DNA of 5,236 nt, from the NCBI GenBank assembly GCA_934754855.1, contig CAKVJR010000124.1:1-5236 (forward strand), given 5' to 3'. Positions within the stretch are counted from its first letter, which is position 1, and every line of letters starts with the position of its first letter. Below are positions 1 to 5,236 of the stretch, one piece after another. The notes under the pieces were generated by a model, which saw nothing but the letters and a program-made list of their open reading frames with translations, searched no databases and had not been told where the DNA came from. The translations under genes and the position numbers were made by a program. Source of the stretch: an uncultured Candidatus Melainabacteria bacterium. Its GTDB lineage: Bacteria; Cyanobacteriota; Vampirovibrionia; Gastranaerophilales; Gastranaerophilaceae.

Positions 1-1389
1 GCCGATGAATTTTGTGCTTCCGAATTTGTTTTCGATATTTACGTAAACCAAGTCGTCAGTAAGGCTGATTTTTTGTGTTGCTGCTTTTGCACGTTCTTTT
101 TGTTCGGACATTGCTTTGTTAAAGCCGTCAACATCAACCTTTAAGCCCTTTTCTGCAACGATTTCGACTGTCAATTCAAGCGGGAAGCCGAAGGTGTCGT
201 ATAACTTGAATGCATCTTCGCCTGAAATGTCCTTGCCGTCTGCCATAAGGTCTTCAAGAAGTTTGTAACCTCTGTCCAAAGTTACCTTAAATCTTTCTTC
301 TTCTTTTCTGATTGTATCTTTAATTCTTTCGGCATTTTTTTCTAAATCGGGATAAGCACCTTTGTAGTTTTCGATAACTGTATCAACGATTTTGTAAAGG
401 AACGGAAGTTCTGTGCCGAGGATTTTTCCGTGTCTTAAAGCACGACGCAAAATCATTCTCAAAACATAACTTCTGCCTTCGTTTCCTGGGATAACGCCGT
501 CATTAATCATAAACGTTACGCAACGTGCGTGGTCTGTGATAATTCTGATTGAAACATCTGTTTTTTCGTTATCTTTGTATTTTGCTCCCGTAATTTCACA
601 AACTTTGTTTACAATCGGCATAAGTAAATCTGTGTCGAATGTTGAGCGTTTGCCTTGGCAAACCATCGCAATTCTTTCAAGTCCCATGCCCGTATCAACG
701 TTTTTCTTGTCCAAAGGTGTTTGATTGCCTTCTTCATCTTGGAAAAGTTCAGTGAATACCAAGTTCCAAATTTCAACCCAACGGTCGCATTCGCAAGTTG
801 CGATACCGCAATCGTCAGAGCATTTGAGGTCTTCTCCGAGGTCGTAGTGAATTTCCGAGCAAGGACCGCAAGAACCTGTTGCCCCAGGAGGTCCCCAGAA
901 ATTATCCTTTTTGCCTTTTCTGATAACTCTTTCGGGGGCTACACCGACATCTTCCGTCCAAATTTTGAAAGATTCGTCATCGTTTTCAAAAATTGTAATC
1001 CAAAGACGTGACGGGTCTAAATGTAAGTAATTTGTGACAAAATCCCAACTCCAAGGAATTACGTCTTTTTTATAATAATCTCCGAATGCAAAATTTCCGA
1101 GCATTTCAAAAAACGTGTGGTGGCGGGGAGTTCTGCCGACATTTTCGATATCCGAGTCTTTTCCGCCCGCTCTTGCACATTTTTGGCAACTCGTTGCTCT
1201 CGGCGGATTAAACGGCGGTTTTTCCAATCCTAAATAATACGGAATGAATTGCAACATGCCCGCAGTTGTCAACAATACGGTCGGATTGTTCGGAATTAAT
1301 GATGAACTTTCAACAACCGTGTGTTGGTGTTTATCTTTAAAAAAGTCTATAAACGCTTGTCTTATCTGATTTCCTGTTAAAGTTTCCAT
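1..1389 (-). CDS. alaS: Alanyl-tRNA synthetase, N-terminal part (runs off left edge)
   Basis: Cytoplasmic class II synthetase that activates alanine with ATP and charges tRNA-Ala. The window holds 463 codons without a stop. They cover the aminoacylation domain and tRNA-recognition helices; the editing and C-Ala domains of the usual ~875-residue enzyme lie beyond position 1. Family-typical segments are TTAGMLQF (41-48), RATSCQKC (64-71), the motif-2 region with HHTFFEMLGNF (90-100), WGPPGATGSCGPCSEIHYD (165-183), the motif-3 region DTGMGLER (232-239), and RIITDHAR followed by GNEGRSYVLRMILRRALRH (302-320). A cysteine-rich insert (190-201, KCSDDCGIATCEC area) precedes DRWVEIWNLVF; similar inserts occur in other bacterial AlaRS, so it is not anomalous. 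The ATG at 1389 is supported by AGAGGA (plus 1397-1402) 7 nt upstream and by family alignment at the N-terminus. It is transcribed divergently from the membrane-protein gene. Confidence 0.98.
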   Translation of the reverse strand, partial: METLTGNQIRQAFIDFFKDKHQHTVVESSSLIPNNPTVLLTTAGMLQFIPYYLGLEKPPFNPPRATSCQKCARAGGKDSDIENVGRTPRHHTFFEMLGNFAFGDYYKKDVIPWSWDFVTNYLHLDPSRLWITIFENDDESFKIWTEDVGVAPERVIRKGKKDNFWGPPGATGSCGPCSEIHYDLGEDLKCSDDCGIATCECDRWVEIWNLVFTELFQDEEGNQTPLDKKNVDTGMGLERIAMVCQGKRSTFDTDLLMPIVNKVCEITGAKYKDNEKTDVSIRIITDHARCVTFMINDGVIPGNEGRSYVLRMILRRALRHGKILGTELPFLYKIVDTVIENYKGAYPDLEKNAERIKDTIRKEEERFKVTLDRGYKLLEDLMADGKDISGEDAFKLYDTFGFPLELTVEIVAEKGLKVDVDGFNKAMSEQKERAKAATQKISLTDDLVYVNIENKFGSTKFIG

Positions 1390-1424
1390 TTCGGAGTCCT
1401 CTTGTCTGTATTTTTTACATTAAA

Positions 1425-1453
1425 ATTATACGACAAAAATATTTATTAGAAAA
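1425..1453 (-). promoter_or_regulatory. Putative sigma70-type promoter of alaS
   Basis: Reading the minus strand, a perfect TATAAT -10 box lies at 1430-1425. A poor -35 candidate, TTTTCT (1453-1448), is 17 bp upstream. Transcription would begin near 1418, giving a leader of about 28 nt with an AGAGGA ribosome site. No T-box-like leader fits in that length. The -10 match is exact; the rest is inference. Confidence 0.5.
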
Positions 1454-1481
1454 ATATTGATGTTGCTGATTTTAACTACTT

Positions 1482-1511
1482 TTTATAAAATGTTTTATAA
1501 AGTGCTATAAT
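1482..1511 (+). promoter_or_regulatory. Putative promoter of the membrane-protein gene
   Basis: A perfect TATAAT lies at 1506-1511. TTTATA (1482-1487), 18 bp upstream, matches the -35 consensus at 4 of 6 positions. The predicted start near 1518 leaves a leader of about 20 nt holding the GAGGA ribosome site. The -35 area overlaps two copies of the palindrome TTTATAAA (1482-1489 and 1494-1501), 12 bp apart, which could be an operator or just AT-rich promoter DNA. Confidence 0.5.
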
Positions 1512-1537
1512 TGTTTTGAAAAACTTGAGGATTTGAC

Positions 1538-3010
1538 ATGGAAGATAAGAATTTTTTAGAAAAAAATAAAACACTATTAGTGTTATTTGGATTTTGTTCA
1601 TTATTATTAATGTTTTTTTCAGTTGCGGTTTGCAGGGGCTTGTTCTCTGATATACCGACGATTTTTATGAGTGTGTTGCAAAAACAGGCAAATTATACAT
1701 CATATTTCTTTTATCATGAAATTTTGCCCAACAATTTTAGCAGTCGTTTGTTGGCATTGCCGTACAATTGTTTTTCATTGTTTTTTGACGAAAATCCTAT
1801 TTCTAAAATAAATCTTTATACATTTTCATGTATGTTTATGACTTTTGCGGTCACTATTTTGAATTTTATGTTTGCAAAACGGACAAAACAGTACGGCTGT
1901 GCGGCATTGGCGTTGTTGTTTTATGCAATGTTTACTGTCCCCTTTTCAATTTATCCGATTAATACAACGTATATTTCGATTCCGATGTTTTTTATCTTTT
2001 TGCAATATTTTTGGACGGAAGAAAAAATTAATAAATTAGATTACCTTGCGGTGATTGCTCTTTCGGGGTATATGTTTCAATCTTCGCCAAATATGGTTAT
2101 TCCGTGCATTTTGTTGGGTGTTACGGGGGTAATTTTGCTCTTAAAAGGTCACACAAAACATTGGAAAGTAAAATCATATATCTCTGTGACTTCGTTGATT
2201 GCAGCGGGTTATATGCTTTATAAGACTTTTTTCTTTACAAAAATTGAGGACTATACTTGTCCGACTTTTCAAGATTGTATTTGGACGTTTGATAATGCAT
2301 TTCGCAACATTTTTGAAAATTTTTGGACATCTGATTTGATTATTTCCTTAATCGCTCTGGTGTTCTTGCTTTATGCATTAATCAGAAAGAAAGAATTGGG
2401 CAAAATAAGCGGTATTGTCGGTTCATTGGCTGCCGTTTTCGCAATTTACTCTATTTATGAATTTTCAAAATTCGTTCGTGACCCGTTTGTCGGACAAAGA
2501 GGGTTCGCTATAGCCATTGCGGCTTTTATTGTTGTCGTTTTCGGCATTTTGGTGATTAATATTGTCGGAAAACATATTAATAAAGACAGATTTTGCAATA
2601 ACGTGATTGCTGTTGCTTGTTTCTGCGGAATTATTCAGTGTCTGCTCCAATTTGTCGGCTGTTTACAATTCGGCAAATATTCCGATTATATTTCAAACAA
2701 AGTGAACGAAAATGTCGGTATTGTCAAAATCGATAACGACGATTATTCAAAAAAATCTTTCCTGATTTTTGATTCTTGCCAAGGAACTTTGCCTCGCTCG
2801 TTGATGGTGTCGCAAAAAGATTTGAAATCAATAATGGTTCCGAGTGACAGATTGACGGACGGCGATGAGGCATGTTGGGGAAATATTGATATCAGCCATA
2901 TTAATAACGAAGATTATGCGTTTATCGTCGTTCAAGACGGGTATTTTCCGATGAAAAATAATTATTGGAAATTCAATAATATCGTGCCTTTGCTCGAAAA
3001 ATTAAAATAA
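1538..3010 (+). CDS. Uncharacterised polytopic membrane protein with soluble C-terminal domain
   Basis: I do not recognise the family. The 490-residue protein has about 11 hydrophobic segments, roughly at residues 12-33, 94-113, 118-139, 141-158, 168-184, 186-203, 213-231, 266-282, 290-307, 322-343 and 354-375. A hydrophilic loop of about 60 residues follows segment 1 (containing FSDIP at 36-40 and NNFSSRLLALP at 65-75). A soluble tail (376-490) ends the protein. A long first loop plus a soluble C-terminal domain recalls GT-C-type glycosyltransferases and related membrane proteins that handle surface polysaccharides, but no catalytic motif is certain. It has 15 cysteines, five of them at 353-375 in and next to the last membrane segment, and a C241/C247 pair in a loop. 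The ATG start follows GAGGA (1527-1531) by 6 nt and a perfect TATAAT by 26 nt. It appears monocistronic, lying between divergent alaS and the tRNA. No GC-rich terminator hairpin follows the stop. Confidence 0.85.
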   Translation: MEDKNFLEKNKTLLVLFGFCSLLLMFFSVAVCRGLFSDIPTIFMSVLQKQANYTSYFFYHEILPNNFSSRLLALPYNCFSLFFDENPISKINLYTFSCMFMTFAVTILNFMFAKRTKQYGCAALALLFYAMFTVPFSIYPINTTYISIPMFFIFLQYFWTEEKINKLDYLAVIALSGYMFQSSPNMVIPCILLGVTGVILLLKGHTKHWKVKSYISVTSLIAAGYMLYKTFFFTKIEDYTCPTFQDCIWTFDNAFRNIFENFWTSDLIISLIALVFLLYALIRKKELGKISGIVGSLAAVFAIYSIYEFSKFVRDPFVGQRGFAIAIAAFIVVVFGILVINIVGKHINKDRFCNNVIAVACFCGIIQCLLQFVGCLQFGKYSDYISNKVNENVGIVKIDNDDYSKKSFLIFDSCQGTLPRSLMVSQKDLKSIMVPSDRLTDGDEACWGNIDISHINNEDYAFIVVQDGYFPMKNNYWKFNNIVPLLEKLK

Positions 3011-3044
3011 AAATTAAAATAATTTAAAAAAAATAAAAAAAGTA

Positions 3045-3073
3045 CTGGAAATAATCTTTTCAGCGTTTATAAT
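3045..3073 (+). promoter_or_regulatory. Putative promoter for the tRNA-Pro leader transcript
   Basis: A perfect TATAAT (3068-3073) lies 17 bp after a weak -35 candidate, CTGGAA (3045-3050). The predicted start, around 3080, falls just before the first hairpin of the leader, so the tRNA would carry a 5' leader of about 147 nt. A weaker alternative -10 (TAAAAT, 3206-3211) would start transcription about 9 nt before the tRNA; it has no convincing -35. Confidence 0.45.
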
Positions 3074-3079
3074 AATTGT

Positions 3080-3185
3080 ATCAGAGAATTTCGTGGTTTT
3101 AATTGCGGGATTTCTGAAAAAGTAAATAAAACAAATCGGGACGTACGCACTTGGCGAGTGAAGCGGAGCCAAATTCCAATTAAAA

Positions 3186-3196
<11 letters not shown>
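3080..3196 (+). ncRNA. Candidate structured leader RNA upstream of tRNA-Pro
   Basis: No known RNA family is recognised. Positions 3081-3093 pair with 3106-3117 to make a stem of 12 base pairs with one bulged G and two G.U pairs. Its 12-nt loop, TGGTTTTAATTG (3094-3105), is the exact reverse complement of CAATTAAAACCA at 3177-3188, allowing a pseudoknot-like contact or an alternative long stem; the latter could extend to 3108-3113 with 3171-3177 with one unpaired base. A second small hairpin is TTGGC (3151-3155) with GCCAA (3168-3172). The segment starts where the predicted promoter would start transcription. The pairings are visible in the sequence; expression and function are inference. It could also be decayed repeat DNA. 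Confidence 0.3.
3136..3154 (+). repeat. Degenerate copy of the tRNA-Pro 5' end
   Basis: TCGGGACGTA at 3136-3145 is identical to 3226-3235, the start of the tRNA gene. It continues as CGCACTTGG against GCGCAGTTTGG in the tRNA, so the match reaches the D-loop with one deleted G and one small replacement. The upstream DNA is also alike: TGAAAAAGTAAA (3115-3126) resembles TGAATAAAGTAAA before the tRNA. The similarity ends after the D-loop, so this is not a functional tRNA. Confidence 0.5.
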
Positions 3197-3300
<104 letters not shown>

Positions 3301-3352
3301 TTTTTTTTGTGTATTTTTAATCTGGTTAAAATTTTGCTCAGTTTTTGCAACA

Positions 3353-3378
3353 AAAAGGCGGTATTGCTACCGCCTTTT
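3353..3378. terminator. Bidirectional intrinsic terminator between tRNA-Pro and pgi
   Basis: A perfect 11-bp stem, AAAAGGCGGTA (3353-3363) with TACCGCCTTTT (3368-3378), closes a 4-nt TTGC loop. Because the stem is A-rich on one side and T-rich on the other, it gives a U-tract in both directions: TTTT on the plus strand and TTTTT on the minus strand. It lies 30 nt past the pgi stop and 52 nt past the tRNA, so it fits both converging units. Confidence 0.85.
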
Positions 3379-3399
3379 GAAATATTCTTTTGAAATATT
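3374..3399. repeat. Perfect 13-bp tandem duplication
   Basis: CTTTTGAAATATT occurs twice head to tail (3374-3386 and 3387-3399) without mismatch. The first copy includes the end of the terminator stem, so the duplication adds a second T-tract beside it and lies just beyond the pgi stop codon. It looks like recent replication slippage. Confidence 0.9.
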
Positions 3400-3407
3400 T
3401 TGCCAAA

Positions 3408-4616
3408 CTATTTTGCCATTGCTTTTCTTACTTCAGCCTTATATTTTTCAACGTTCGGTTGGAGAACTTCCGGCATTGCAGTTTCCATAGGTGTAACGAG
3501 GTTGAGTTCACGTCTTAAAATGTCACCTGTGTAAATAGTTTCAAAATGTTTGAGTTCAACGAATTGTGCGATGCTTTCCAATGTCAAATCGTCAAGAATA
3601 ATTCTTGAAACAGGGTGTTGAGCAGAGTATGCAGCAACAACGCCTTCCAAGATTGCGTTTGTAACTTTATCGTCGTTTTCGTAATTTACGAAAGTGAAGA
3701 ATGAATCAACGTTTGCTTCGTCGAGGTCTGCTTCAGCGTTGTAGTGAAGATATCCGGGGCCAACGTTTGTATCTGTTGAAATTCTTGCTTTCAAACTTTC
3801 GTTTTTGAGTTGTTTTTCCCAAAGAGTTGTTCCCATAAATGCATCTGAGAAGTATTCGACAAAGTGCTTTCTTTTGCCTGCTTTGTAAGCGTTTACGTTG
3901 AATGTTGCGAGTTGCAATGCGAGGTTTTCAGCAACATTTTCATTCAAGAATGCTTCTTGTGCTGCCAATGATGATTCGAGCATTTTTCTGACGTCATCTT
4001 TTGCAACGCCTGCAAATGCGAGTGCGAAGATTGTTGCATCGTCAAAGATTGAGAAACGTCCGCCTACATCGTCATGAACAAATCCTGAGAGGTTGATTTT
4101 GCCTTCGTCAACGATTTTTCTGAGTTTGCTTTTTTCGGGTGAAACGTCAGTCATTGCAACAAATCTGTTGGCAACGTTATCTGTTTTGAAAGTGTGACGC
4201 AAAATTTCGTCAACTTTGTTGTATGCTGTTGTCGTTTCCATTGTTCCGCCTGATTTTGAAACGACCATAAACTTAGTCTTTGCAAGGTTTAACGGTTGAA
4301 TAAATCTGTTGAAACTTACGGGGTCAACTGATGAAAAGAAGTGAACATTTTTAATTCCGAGCATTGTCATCATTGATTCGGTTGTGTGTCTTGAACCGCC
4401 GATACCAAGGATTGCGAGTTCTTCAAATCCGCCTTCTTTTGCCTTTTGAGCCATTTCATAAAGGTTATCCAAGTTTTTCAATTGGTTTTCGGGAAGAACT
4501 TTAATCCAGTTCAAAAATTGACCTGCTTTTCCTGCTCTTTCTTTAACTTCTTTAACTGCTTCAGCCGCTGTTGCGTTAAGGTTATCGCCTGTTTTTGCTA
4601 AGACTTTTACTTTCAT
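3408..4616 (-). CDS. pgi: Glucose-6-phosphate isomerase
   Basis: Cytoplasmic enzyme that interconverts glucose 6-phosphate and fructose 6-phosphate. At 402 residues it is at the compact end of the family (E. coli has ~549). Sugar-isomerase (SIS) fold motifs are GIGGS (71-75), the phosphate-binding SKSGGTMET (120-128), and VGGRFS (184-189). Likely catalytic residues by family comparison are E273 in KNESL, H291 in GPGYLHY, and K393 in QPNVEKYK (386-393), the last being a divergent form of the usual QPGVExxK signature. The active site therefore looks intact despite the short length. The ATG at 4616 follows AAGGAG (plus 4624-4629) by 7 nt. The gene is downstream of the DedA-family gene with an 11-nt gap, so co-transcription is likely; the shared hairpin at 3353-3378 would end the unit. 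A bifunctional phosphoglucose/phosphomannose isomerase is a less likely alternative. Confidence 0.93.
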   Translation of the reverse strand: MKVKVLAKTGDNLNATAAEAVKEVKERAGKAGQFLNWIKVLPENQLKNLDNLYEMAQKAKEGGFEELAILGIGGSRHTTESMMTMLGIKNVHFFSSVDPVSFNRFIQPLNLAKTKFMVVSKSGGTMETTTAYNKVDEILRHTFKTDNVANRFVAMTDVSPEKSKLRKIVDEGKINLSGFVHDDVGGRFSIFDDATIFALAFAGVAKDDVRKMLESSLAAQEAFLNENVAENLALQLATFNVNAYKAGKRKHFVEYFSDAFMGTTLWEKQLKNESLKARISTDTNVGPGYLHYNAEADLDEANVDSFFTFVNYENDDKVTNAILEGVVAAYSAQHPVSRIILDDLTLESIAQFVELKHFETIYTGDILRRELNLVTPMETAMPEVLQPNVEKYKAEVRKAMAK

Positions 4617-4623
4617 TTAAATT

Positions 4624-4629
4624 CTCCTT
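4624..4629 (-). promoter_or_regulatory. pgi ribosome binding site overlapping the dedA stop
   Basis: AAGGAG on the minus strand, 7 nt before the pgi ATG. The DedA-family stop codon TAA (4630-4628) shares two bases with it, so ribosomes ending the upstream gene cover the pgi site. This arrangement allows translational coupling. Confidence 0.8.
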
Positions 4630-5236
4630 ATGATTCTTTCAAATGTTTGAAGTGATGACGTAAGTATAATACAAACAAAATTACGCACGCAAGAATAATT
4701 ACGGCGTCAAGTTTGTGCCAAATGTGTTTTAAAACTTCCAAATTTTCGCCCAATTTTACTCCGACGTAAACCAAGAAGTAACTCCAAATTAATGAGCCTA
4801 AAAATGTGAATGCCAAAAATTTCGGCAAGTTTGCTTTCAAAATGCCCGCAGGAAGTGAAATAAATGTTCTTACAACGGGCAACATTCTGCAAATGAAAAA
4901 TGCCCAATCACCCCATTTTTTCTGCCATTTGTCCGCTGTTTCAAGGTCGTGTTTGCTGATTAAAAAATATTTTCCGTATTTTTCAATGAATGGTCTGCCG
5001 CCGATACTTCCGAGTAAATATGACGGAATTGAGCCTAAAACGCAACCGATTGCCCCGAAAAATGCCGCCGTGTGAATTGAAAAAATGCCCTTGCTTACCA
5101 TGAATCCTGCGAAAGGCAAAATTGCTTCGCTCGGGAGAGGAATGTTGCAAGATTCAATCGCCATCAAAAGAGCAATTCCCCAAGGTCCCATTGCTGTGAT
5201 TGTGCTTTGAATCCAAGCTACAACACTTGCTAATAT
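4628..5236 (-). CDS. DedA-family membrane protein (start beyond right edge)
   Basis: Integral inner-membrane protein of the DedA / SNARE-associated (VTT) superfamily, whose members act in membrane phospholipid or undecaprenyl-phosphate translocation and in envelope homeostasis. The 202 visible residues begin in frame at the window edge (ILASVVAWIQ before MGPWGIALLMAIES), so the methionine at 5191 is internal and the true start lies outside; only a few residues are probably missing. Typical features are the re-entrant segment with PLPSEAILPFAGF, the glycine-rich segment GSIPSYLLGSIGGRPFIEKYGKY, and FICRMLPVVRTFISLPAG with its conserved arginines, then two C-terminal membrane segments and a basic tail (RHHFKHLKES). 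Which DedA paralogue this is cannot be told. It precedes pgi in the same unit. The functional link to pgi is not obvious and may be only positional. Confidence 0.93.
   Translation of the reverse strand: MLASVVAWIQSTITAMGPWGIALLMAIESCNIPLPSEAILPFAGFMVSKGIFSIHTAAFFGAIGCVLGSIPSYLLGSIGGRPFIEKYGKYFLISKHDLETADKWQKKWGDWAFFICRMLPVVRTFISLPAGILKANLPKFLAFTFLGSLIWSYFLVYVGVKLGENLEVLKHIWHKLDAVIILACVILFVLYLRHHFKHLKES

Noticed and set aside
536..1011. Two overlapping plus-strand open frames
   Set aside because: They lie antisense within the strongly supported alaS coding region, lack convincing ribosome sites and show no family resemblance.
1390..1424. T-box or other riboswitch before alaS
   Set aside because: Predicted leader is only about 28 nt, too short for a T-box, and no specifier or antiterminator element is visible.
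2465..2650. Minus-strand 61-codon open frame
   Set aside because: Antisense shadow of the membrane-protein gene, whose full-length frame has start, ribosome site and promoter.
3011..3044. Terminator for the membrane-protein gene
   Set aside because: The A/T-rich stretch after the stop codon has no GC-containing hairpin followed by a T-tract; read-through into the tRNA leader is possible.
4707..5075. Open frames overlapping the DedA-family gene on both strands
   Set aside because: Both are out-of-frame shadows of a gene with clear family motifs along its length.
4628..5191. DedA-family protein starting at the methionine at 5191
   Set aside because: The frame stays open to the window edge and the upstream residues (ILASVVAWIQSTITA) match the usual DedA N-terminal helix, so this methionine is internal.

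Overview
The window comes from a low-GC bacterium with short intergenic gaps, clear Shine-Dalgarno sites and a tRNA gene that does not encode its CCA end. Nothing here fixes the taxon. The base composition, the compact glucose-6-phosphate isomerase and the gene style would fit a gut-type lineage such as the non-photosynthetic cyanobacterial Gastranaerophilales, but Clostridia-like or Elusimicrobia-like hosts are not excluded. That assignment is recall-based and weak.

Layout. Positions 1-1389 (minus) hold the N-terminal 463 codons of alanyl-tRNA synthetase, running off the left edge. A 148-bp divergent intergenic region (1390-1537) carries a sigma70-like promoter for each direction. Positions 1538-3010 (plus) encode an unrecognised polytopic membrane protein with about 11 membrane segments and a soluble tail of about 115 residues. 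Positions 3011-3407 are a non-coding stretch with a promoter, an unusually structured leader, a complete tRNA-Pro(GGG) at 3227-3300, a strong hairpin that can terminate in both directions, and a 13-bp tandem duplication. Positions 3408-4616 (minus) encode a compact glucose-6-phosphate isomerase. From 4628 past the right edge (minus) lies a DedA-family membrane protein. The last two sit 11 nt apart as one transcription unit, the dedA stop codon overlapping the pgi ribosome binding site.

The named genes are housekeeping: two for decoding (alaS, tRNA-Pro), one for glycolysis/gluconeogenesis (pgi) and one for membrane lipid recycling (DedA family). The two parts worth a second look are the uncharacterised membrane protein and, above all, the leader before tRNA-Pro. 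That leader contains a 12-bp hairpin whose 12-nt loop is perfectly complementary to a downstream segment, a degenerate second copy of the tRNA 5' end, and a 10-nt antisense match to the tRNA D-arm. No phage, insertion sequence, CRISPR array or defence gene is visible.
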